Below, piece after piece: positions 56,429-64,000 of a stretch of DNA of 64,000 nt. This DNA is from Phaeodactylum tricornutum CCAP 1055/1. Taxonomy: Eukaryota > Bacillariophyta > Bacillariophyceae > Surirellales > Neidiaceae. Below the pieces are notes generated by a model, which was not told where the DNA came from, did not search any database, and worked only from the letters and a program-made list of their open reading frames with translations. The position numbers were made by a program, and so were the translations under genes. Each line of letters starts with the position of its first letter. Position 1 is the stretch's first letter. The stretch is taken from NCBI RefSeq assembly GCF_000150955.2, contig NC_011676.1, forward strand, positions 764,419 through 828,418, written 5' to 3'.

Positions 56429-57787
56429 ATGGAACAGAATTCAATGCATTCCGAAGTGAGTCCGCTTCTGTTCCGTCAAGAAAGCTCCACACTTGCGGAA
56501 AAGCGCCATGGAAACGCGACGGAAATAGAGACCGTTCTTAATTTGATGAAAACATGTATGGGAACTGGTTGTCTCGGTCTCGCCTTTGCTTGTCAGCAAG
56601 GGGGCATTTTTTTGTATTCAATAGGTCTCCTAGTCATTGGAGCTTGGAATACCTATGCGGTACAAAGACTATGTGCCTGTCTGGATTACATCCCGGGAGA
56701 TTCCTTTTCTCTTTCAGGAAGTTGTCCCGAAGGTGTCGTAGAGGATACACCACCGATCCGGTCGAGAAACCCTCGACCAAAAGCACCGACACCACCGCCC
56801 TCTGGTACTTCTACACTGAGCGTCGTCGCATGGCATGCATTTGGTCCAATCGGCTTAGAAGTATTGGACGCAATGATGATCATCTTACTTTTTGGTATCA
56901 TTACTGCCTACGTCGCCGCCGTCATAACATTTTTATCCGACACGCCATTTTCGCTGGGACGCTGGATGGACGCCACAATCTCCGCAATATTATTCGCTAT
57001 TATTGCCATGGTTCCTGATATGGGCCATCTTTCCAACAATTCCGCGATTGGACTCTCGATCCTCGCCTTTACCTTTCTTGTGATTGCCGGATACGGTGAC
57101 ATGTCACATGATCACCAAGCGGTATCTCACTTGCATGGTTGGCCGCAGTCGTTGGCCGGCGCATCGCAATTTTTTGGAATTTGCGTTTATGGATACGGCA
57201 TTGTACCGTTGACGTACAACTTTCGGTCCTCCATGGCCCAACCCGAACGTATGGTGCCGGCAACGATGCTGGCGGTCCTACTCGTTGCGTCGGCTTACAT
57301 TTTTGTTGGGATTGGTCTGTATATCTTGTATCCTGATTTGGAAGGGGAACTTTTACACGAACTGCCCCACTACGGTTTTCTTCCCGTACTGACGCGACTC
57401 GCCATGGTAGTTGTTGTTTTCATGACGGTTCCACTGCTGGTGGTACCGTGTGGGGAATTGCTCGAAGGCAAGTTTCAAACGGACCGTCGCGGCCTTGTGC
57501 GGTTTTGTGTTTGTGGCATTAGTGCCTTATTGGCTACGTCTTTGCCAAGTTTTGTGCAAGTCTTGTCCTTGGTTGGCTGTGCCTGTGTTGGTATGGTGGG
57601 TTTTGTACTACCGCCACTGTTGCATAGTCGTCTTTTGTGGCTGTACCAAAGACGTCTTGGTCAAAATCTTTGTTTCGGTGGCCACCATTGTAGGTTTCTT
57701 GTTGTGGACGCGCTTTTGTTGACTTGGGGCGTGATAGCAACCGTCATCAGCACTGTCTATACGCTACGAGAAGTCAACGCGGTATAG
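56429..57787 (+). CDS. Amino-acid/auxin permease (AAAP) family transporter
   Basis: 452 residues from ATG 56429 (the codon before it is GTG). Ten or eleven membrane segments start with the family motif LNLMKTCMGTGCLGLAFACQQGG. The region between segments 2 and 3 holds a polar loop with Pro runs (RSNPRPKAPTPPPSG-like). It matches eukaryotic SLC36/SLC38-type amino-acid transporters. Unlike the AAAP gene at 42429-43958 it has no leader, so a plasma membrane or endomembrane site is likely. Substrate unknown. The two AAAP copies are only distantly similar by eye. Confidence 0.82.
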   Translation: MEQNSMHSEVSPLLFRQESSTLAEKRHGNATEIETVLNLMKTCMGTGCLGLAFACQQGGIFLYSIGLLVIGAWNTYAVQRLCACLDYIPGDSFSLSGSCPEGVVEDTPPIRSRNPRPKAPTPPPSGTSTLSVVAWHAFGPIGLEVLDAMMIILLFGIITAYVAAVITFLSDTPFSLGRWMDATISAILFAIIAMVPDMGHLSNNSAIGLSILAFTFLVIAGYGDMSHDHQAVSHLHGWPQSLAGASQFFGICVYGYGIVPLTYNFRSSMAQPERMVPATMLAVLLVASAYIFVGIGLYILYPDLEGELLHELPHYGFLPVLTRLAMVVVVFMTVPLLVVPCGELLEGKFQTDRRGLVRFCVCGISALLATSLPSFVQVLSLVGCACVGMVGFVLPPLLHSRLLWLYQRRLGQNLCFGGHHCRFLVVDALLLTWGVIATVISTVYTLREVNAV

Positions 57788-57892
57788 AATCATGTCTACG
57801 GTACACTACTTTATGCGCAATTTTATACAAAGTCAAAAAACGACTGATTATCCTAGTGCCTTTGTGGACACTTTGTTTTCTCGCATCAAAAG

Positions 57893-59515
57893 CTAAGAAA
57901 GGACGTGGGCATTCTTAATCCAAACCTGGTCGTTCACACCGAAAGAGGACGTGCCGTCCCGAATCCAACGAAATTGGGCGTGAGTCGCGTTGGCTAGGAA
58001 CAGATGCCCATACCCGAAATCTTCCAACGTCCGATGAGCCACCCAAGTTTCGGGCTCATCTTGTCGATAGCCAGCGGAATGCTGCTCCCGGTTTCCGCCA
58101 GCTCCTAAGGTAAGATATATTGGAGACCGGCCTTCGGTGTCGACGGAGTCTTCGTACAGCGAGTGCGTTCGCATGTAGGCATGGTCATGACCAGAAATGA
58201 CTAGATTGACGCCGTAAAGACAGAATAAGGGCTCCATAGCCTGTTTCATGTTGACTGCTTCTATTTCGTTCACATGGCCCAAAAAAGTCGTGTACAGAGG
58301 AGAGTGAAACGATACAATCAGCCAGGGTGTACGTGTACGATTTGTGCTCCTCAGCTCCGCTTGCGTCCATTCGTACTGCGCTGAACCTTCGGTTGCATTG
58401 GTATATGAATTCAGGACAACAATCTTGGCCGACCCGTGATCGTACGAATAGAAAGAGTTCCCGTAGTTGTATTGGCCTTGGAAAGCACTGGGAGTTGAGC
58501 AGCTCTCGCGCCAAAGAGATTTTCGATACTGCTCGGAAATTGGTTGCATCTCGGCGTCGCGTACTCGATTCGGGTTTCGAAAATAATGCTCGTAGGGAAC
58601 AAAGATATCGTTTGAGTCCGTGTTACATTCGATTTCGTGGTTGCCAGCCGCGACGTGTAAGGGAAGACTACGTGTCAAGGGTTCCATCAGTTCCATCCAA
58701 GACGTCCATCGGTACGGATCCGAGTCGGCATACGACATATCCCCGGCGATCAAAAGCTGTGATACGGGTGGGAGTTTTCCACTCAAGTATCTAGAGTTCT
58801 GATGCGTCGAACGCCAAATATGTCCCATGGTTCGGGTACTATTTTCGGTTTGGCCCAAATCGCCGACCAAAGCCAAGGACGTCGGCGTGTTTGGTAGCGG
58901 AGGAGTCCAAAAGACGTACGGTGGGGTCTCTCCAACCAAGTGCTGTCTACCACGCAATGAAAAGAGTCGACGAGTGGTACCTAAGGATTTGTGCTCCTGG
59001 TTCCTGTCCTCGACAACAACACGATACCAGTACCGTTCCAATCCACCTTTCAAGTTAGGCAAAGAAACATGATGTATCCAATCACTCTGGTAAATTCCGC
59101 CAGATTTCGAGGATGTGTAGTTAAACTGTAGAGGATCTCCCGCAACAACAAACTCTTCTGGCATTAATCCGCTTCCGTATACGACAGTAGCCCGAGTACT
59201 TCGGCACTGATTGTACGGTAAAGAGAACGATATCGTCATGGAAATCTGGTTACTTTCCTCATCAGCGTTGTTGGATTGGGCGATATGAATGCGCGATGGC
59301 TGACACGGGTAGGCAATGAATGGTTCCTGAAAGGCGTGATATTCCTCGGTGGGAAAGTCCGAAGATTGAAAGGCACGGAGCGTACAATGTTGACGCTGGT
59401 CCGGTGGACATTTCAGAGGCCGTGTCTGTCGACGTGATGGTGCTAAAAACGCCACGAACGCGACGACAAACACAATTCTTGGTACAAGATTTCTGTTACC
59501 CAGGTGCTTCATCAT
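57893..59515 (-). CDS. Purple acid phosphatase
   Basis: 540 residues from ATG 59515, with a signal peptide (RIVFVVAFVAFLAPS). An N-terminal fibronectin-like domain precedes the metallophosphatase domain. The metal-ligand motifs are in order: GDLG, GDMSYAD, GNHE and a final GHDHAYMR, as in plant and metazoan PAPs. These enzymes are secreted or vacuolar acid phosphatases with an Fe-metal centre, often induced on phosphate shortage. Secretion is inferred. It lies tail to tail with the AAAP gene at 56429-57787, with about 105 bp between the stops. A promoter palindrome is about 275 bp upstream. Confidence 0.93.
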   Translation of the reverse strand: MMKHLGNRNLVPRIVFVVAFVAFLAPSRRQTRPLKCPPDQRQHCTLRAFQSSDFPTEEYHAFQEPFIAYPCQPSRIHIAQSNNADEESNQISMTISFSLPYNQCRSTRATVVYGSGLMPEEFVVAGDPLQFNYTSSKSGGIYQSDWIHHVSLPNLKGGLERYWYRVVVEDRNQEHKSLGTTRRLFSLRGRQHLVGETPPYVFWTPPLPNTPTSLALVGDLGQTENSTRTMGHIWRSTHQNSRYLSGKLPPVSQLLIAGDMSYADSDPYRWTSWMELMEPLTRSLPLHVAAGNHEIECNTDSNDIFVPYEHYFRNPNRVRDAEMQPISEQYRKSLWRESCSTPSAFQGQYNYGNSFYSYDHGSAKIVVLNSYTNATEGSAQYEWTQAELRSTNRTRTPWLIVSFHSPLYTTFLGHVNEIEAVNMKQAMEPLFCLYGVNLVISGHDHAYMRTHSLYEDSVDTEGRSPIYLTLGAGGNREQHSAGYRQDEPETWVAHRTLEDFGYGHLFLANATHAQFRWIRDGTSSFGVNDQVWIKNAHVLS

Positions 59516-60184
59516 CGCGCTCGGTTAGAAGAGGCAGCAATGCGGCAATGGTTTGGGCTCGAAGAATAGGGAGGGTGTATAGAATTCTAAAAAGCTTGAT
59601 GGAGTTGTTGTTTTGTTATTTTCGCTTTTCGTTCTTCACAGTCAAGCAGGTCCTGGTTATTTACAGTAAAAACGTTTTCCTGGGAAATCCTGCGCAGAAA
59701 AGACGGTCCCATTCTTGAAAAGTTCTAAGCTCTTGGACACTGTCAGACCAATCAAAGCACCTTTATCTCCAAAAAGTACTTCTGCTGGAGTGACGCGTCA
59801 CTTAGCAGAGAATATCTACAGTGAAAACTGTAACAACGTGTCTTAACAGTAAGACCCGAAGATAAACTCCCCTGAAAACATGTAGATGAAAACGCTTAAC
59901 GCTCTTGAACTCAAGACAATCACGATCGCGTTGAGCAGGCGTTCTTGATGTCCCTTGTGTATAGCTGTATCTTATCTCACTGTAAAAAAGGATGGCAGAG
60001 GTGACTGCAGGTCAACCCCCCTTGGTGCTATGTTCGAATCTACAGATAGCCGATAGAATTCTATATCGCCTATAGCGGAAAAGATGCTAAGACAAAATGT
60101 TACGAGATAATTTGAACCTACAGAATGTATTTGTATTAATGCAATGTTTGAGGACCCTACCAACCGACAGTCGAACTTTAAAAT
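59516..60184. promoter_or_regulatory. Intergenic stretch with inverted repeats upstream of purple acid phosphatase
   Basis: 669 bp to the stop of the proton ATPase gene. It contains TTACAGTAAA (59661-59670), a 12-bp palindrome GTGACGCGTCAC (59790-59801), TACAGT-GAAA-ACTGTA (59817-59832) and TTAACAGTAAG (59843-59853). No gene is supported. Confidence 0.5.
59790..59801. promoter_or_regulatory. Perfect 12-bp palindrome GTGACGCGTCAC
   Basis: Two inverted TGACGC cores sharing the centre. TGACGC-type elements belong to the CRE-like CO2/cAMP sites described for P. tricornutum. It is about 275 bp upstream of the purple acid phosphatase ATG. Binding is inferred. Confidence 0.35.
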
Positions 60185-63100
60185 TCAGTGATGAACAATA
60201 TTTTGGTGAAGCACCGATTCGAACTCCAAAATGAGCTCTTTGGCTGACTCCGGTAACTTGACAACACCCGTTTTCGCAATATTGAACATATTGGTTCGGA
60301 CCATGAGCTGAAGAAAAAAAAAAGCAAACGACGCAAATTAGTTTCCCGAGAATATGGGCTCCCATCCAACTTCAAAGGAACGGAACAAACCTTATATGAA
60401 GCCACTTTGAGGAAGTCTTGAATGAACCAAAAGATTACGCAATATATCCACACAAAGGCGAATAGGCCAATCTGGCCTTGCAATCCTTGAGAGAGAATGC
60501 CATCAGGCTCCGAATCGGGCCAGAAAATTGAAAGCAGTGATGATATCGATAGCGCCACAAGGCCACCTGCCATTAAGATGGGAGCAGGCTTGACCTGCCA
60601 AAAGAAAAGTTGACCGGTCCGAGCGCTGAAAAGCGTGAGGAAATCCGAAACAGAAACCTTCAAATAAATAGATGTGGTTATTTGACCATACTGAACCCCT
60701 GCCATTCCAAGGGACTGAAGCAAACCATCCGGATTCCAACTGTCGAGGAGAAAGTGAAGAAGGAGCAGTGAACTGAGGCAGGACACGGCAGCAAGCACTG
60801 AACTAGCAACAAAAAGTACGGGTAAATTCCATCGGTTAGGGGTCGAGCTCGCTTCAGCATAATCATAAGCAATTGTGATCAGAGTTCCATCGTTCAGCAA
60901 TGTGATAAGCATCAGCATGAGGACCGGCATATGAAAGAATTCTGGCCATGCCAAGCCACGATCGGGATCATCGGGTTCGTCGTAGTCACTAGGATGAAAA
61001 GCGAAAATTGCTATAAAGAAAAAGAGCAGCAGCTGAAGAGTTGCCGAAATTCGATAGGTAATAAAGTTGCTCATTCTCTGAAAGATTTCGCGAGCCAGAA
61101 TGATTCCGTGTATAATCGTTCCTAGTCCCTCCTCAGTAAGAACGATATCAGCGGCCGCTCTAGCTGCGTCGGTTGCACCTGCAACGGCTATGCCAATATC
61201 AGCTCTTTTCAAAGCAGGAGCGTCGTTGACCCCATCACCCGTCATTCCCACGGTCTAAAGAAGAAACCGGTGTTGTGAGGACAGTGAAAGATATGGAGAC
61301 AGTACCAGCAAGTGCAAATGACGTACGTAGCCCATTTCACGAAGGCATTCAACTATCAAATACTTATGCTCAGGGAAGACTTGAGCAAAACCATCGGCTA
61401 CGAGACATAAATCTCCATAATCTGCGCTCAAGTTTTTCGGCTTTGTCTTAGTCTCGGTATCAAGCATAGGTAGTCTTTCAGCAGTAAATATTTTGTTTCC
61501 CATGTCCAATTGCAAGGCTGTATTCCGTGCAATTAGCAAATGGTCACCTGATTTTTTGTACAGAAATAGGTGAGTACCGGAATGAACTATGAGTCACTTG
61601 TTGTATCGACCAGGTAAAGGTAATTTACCTGTGATCATTTTCACCTGAACTCCATGGTGACGAGCGTCCTCGATTGTTTGCTTTGTATCGAGGCGAGGAG
61701 GATCCAGGAACGTCAGGAGACCAGCCATTTCCCACGTGTCAGTTCCAGAGATTGTACGGGCAACTGCTAAGGACCGAATACCACATTCTCCTAGACGAGC
61801 AACATCTTTTTCTACTTGATCTCGAATGTTCGACGACGACTGCGGGAGGAGAGCCAGGATGATATGTGGCGCTCCTTTCGAAGTCTTGAACTCAACTCCT
61901 GTTTCCTTATTTCGCACCGTCCCTTCCGTTCTTTTGGTTTGTGGGTCGAATGGAAGATAATCCGTTTGTTCGTAGGATTCTAGAAGTGACATGTTTACAG
62001 AGCCCAGAGTCAAGCGATCGAGCGCATCTCTCGGCGGTTCTTTCCATTTGGCGGCCATAGCAGCCAAGACTAGTACAGACTCTTGTGTTTCTCCGTCACA
62101 GTAAATGGGGGTATCGTCTTGAAGCATCATTTGGTTCAGCGTCAAAGTGCCGGTCTTGTCAGAGCATAGAATGGACATGCCAGCGAGATCCTCGATTGCA
62201 GAAAGTTTTGCGACGATCGCACCATGCTTGGCAAGATTCTTGGACCCGATTGCCAAGGTCGTAGTGGTGACGATTTCGATGGCAAGAGGAATACTTGCGA
62301 CCAAAATCACAATCGTGAAAGACAGTGCTTCTTGCACGTCAACGCCTTCCGCCAGTAGATAGGCAAAGTTGATTATACACAAAGTCAGGGACAGACCAAC
62401 CAATACCATCATGATTTTCATGAGAATTTTCTGCAAGTGACTATACTCGTGATGCTCTTGGAGCAAGCTGGCGGTTTTGCCGAAAAACGTCTCGGCTCCA
62501 GTAAACTCAACCGTTGCCTGTAAAAAAAGAGATAGCAAGAGTAATGAGCTCTGACTAGTTCGTGAGGTGAAAACGTGCTTTCGTTTACAAAGAAACTTAC
62601 CTCGACTTCCCCACGGACAACAGTAGATCCCATTTTACAAGAATCTCCTTTGTAGAACGTCACCGGTAGCGATTCGCCTGTAAGAGCTGCCTGATCAACA
62701 TCGATCTCGGAATGATTCACTCGGCAATCGGCGGGAATCGCTGAACCACTACCCAAAAGAACGGTATCACCGGGAACCAGTAAGGTACCATCGATCACTT
62801 GCCATTTACCGTCTCGCTTGCAGGTCGCCGAAGGCTTGAGAGATGATTTGAGGGCTGCGACGGCGTCGCCCGCCTTGGTGGTTTCGTAGAAACTAATTGA
62901 ACCGTTCGCAAACTGAATGAGCAAGAGAATCCCCATATCGATAAAATTTTGAATGCCAGCTTCAATGATTACTGCGATCCAAATCATAATAGGCATGGGG
63001 GCCCAGAACTGGCGCAAGAAGATAAGCCACTTGGGATCCACATGCTCGGGAAGCTCATTTCGACCGTACAGTTCGAGCCGCTTGGCAGCTTCTTCCGCCG

Positions 63101-63533
63101 TCAGACCTTCAAAGTTATAGGCAAACTCCTCGACCTCGTCGCCCTTGAGTAGATCTTCGAATTCGGCTTCCGAAATACTTGTCTTGCGTTCATTGACTGT
63201 GCCGTAGGCGGCGACTTGATCGGCAAGATTGAGATCGTCGAAACGGAGGACGGGAGCTTGACCGAATTTGGTGATCACGTCGGATGAGGAAACTTGGCGA
63301 CGACGCTTAGACTCGACAGGAAGGCGCTTGTCCAAGACCAAGTCCGAAATGTCAGATACAGCCTTAATCCGACGACGGGGAAGAGGTTTGGTATGCAGAC
63401 CCATGCCGGTGATGTCCGACTGCGTTTTGATTTTACTCTGAAGTTTCACACCATGAAGAGACGAGACGATGTCGAGAGGTTCTTCTTCATCGTAGTCATC
63501 GTTGCGCTTCGATTCATCTTTTTCACTTCCCAT
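60185..63533 (-). CDS. P3A-type plasma-membrane H+-ATPase (five exons)
   Basis: Exons 63533-62601, 62517-61629, 61547-61327, 61254-60391 and 60307-60185; introns begin GTAAGT, GTAAAT, GTACGT and GTTTGT and end in AG. The product is 1009 residues from ATG 63533 (upstream only TTG). The P-type layout is complete: TGES in TGESLPVTF, phosphorylation site SDKTGTLT (about 428), MITGDH, and MTGDGVNDAPALKRADIGIAV. About 8-10 membrane segments. The family pumps protons out and energises secondary transport. The cytosolic N-terminus is long, about 190 residues before the first membrane segment, with basic/Ser-rich blocks. The short last exon (123 nt) supplies the C-terminal tail LMVRTNMFNIAKTG onward. 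Confidence 0.93.
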
Positions 63534-64000
63534 GGTTGACTGCAAACCTGACTCTGATAGAAAACAATCCTAACGTTTGGAAACGGCTGATTGCTACTCT
63601 AGACCAATCCAAGGTAGGCTTTGATTTTGTGCGAACTGACGATGAAGAAGTAGTGAAAGTAGATGGCCGCAACGAAGGATCTCGCGGATATTCCGCAGAG
63701 CGCGCAGCCCATAGCGGAAGTTTCACTCGTGATCAAGGTAAACCGGTGAGATCCTTCGAGGAGCTCTCCCTGATCAGACGAGTACTCACAGTAACTGTAC
63801 ATTGACTGAAATCTCCGCCTCCCGCATCTGCTTTTGTTGGGGGGTTCTCGTTCGCGCATTAGCGAACCTCGTCTGCACCGCCACGAGTTCTCGGCAGAAG
63901 CAAACGAAAGTACGGAAATTCTTTGGCGACGTGAATGCGAAGGGCAAAATCTCTTTCTCTACGAAAGAATTTGACTCGAATAAGTGGATGGATCCAAGCT
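63534..64000. promoter_or_regulatory. Upstream region of the proton ATPase gene
   Basis: 467 bp to the window end, promoter and 5' UTR of the ATPase. An ACAGT-A-ACTGT inverted repeat is at 63788-63798. Open frames (up to 89 codons) have no features. Confidence 0.45.

Overview
The window looks like nuclear DNA of a pennate diatom, most likely Phaeodactylum tricornutum or a close relative. This is inferred from gene style, not from a database match. Genes are dense, on both strands, and mostly single-exon or with a few short introns. I placed 17 introns from GT-AG borders and reading frame; six start with GTACGT. Several proteins carry the bipartite signal plus transit leader typical of secondary plastids, with Phe just after the predicted signal-peptide cleavage site. 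No rRNA, tRNA, CRISPR array, bacterial operon or intact transposable element was recognised.

Layout. 1-13 kb: 3' part of a Miro-type mitochondrial GTPase, a PHD-finger/AT-hook chromatin protein, a TrhO-like rhodanese that overlaps tail to tail with a 2-oxoglutarate oxygenase gene, a DEAH-box RNA helicase, a cysteine-less member of the CXXC zinc-binding (CZIB/UPF0587) family, a secreted ankyrin protein and the ribosome-assembly factor NSA2. 13-25 kb: PhoD-like phosphatase, zinc-knuckle methyltransferase, serine carboxypeptidase, membrane-anchored trypsin-like protease, COQ2, a mitochondrial GltD (glutamate synthase small subunit) and a prenylcysteine-esterase-like hydrolase. 26-36 kb: plastid-type EamA transporter, a RoxA/YcfD-like ribosomal oxygenase with a plastid-type leader, a divergent mitochondrial carrier, TIM23 and C2-phospholipase D. 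36-45 kb: AlaX-type tRNA editing protein, an 88-bp tandem repeat, an unknown plastid membrane protein, an HMG-box protein, a DNAJC9-like J protein, an amino-acid transporter and O6-methylguanine-DNA methyltransferase. 45-64 kb: glutathione reductase, a gene-free 2-kb stretch, a p300/CBP acetyltransferase with three TAZ domains, a Sec14-like protein, a second amino-acid transporter, purple acid phosphatase and a five-exon plasma-membrane-type P3A proton ATPase.

The genes do not form one pathway. Loose themes are organelle maintenance (Miro, TIM23, COQ2, GltD, glutathione reductase), chromatin and transcription (PHD, HMG, p300), RNA and translation quality (TrhO-like, DEAH helicase, NSA2, AlaX, RoxA-like), and phosphate or secretory hydrolases (PhoD, purple acid phosphatase, carboxypeptidase, trypsin). 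The less expected observations are the CZIB homologue without metal-binding cysteines, the plastid-type leader on a bacterial-type ribosomal hydroxylase, the TAZ duplication in p300, the 88-bp repeat that is open in all three frames, and an ACAGT/ACTGT inverted-repeat motif recurring in intergenic DNA.
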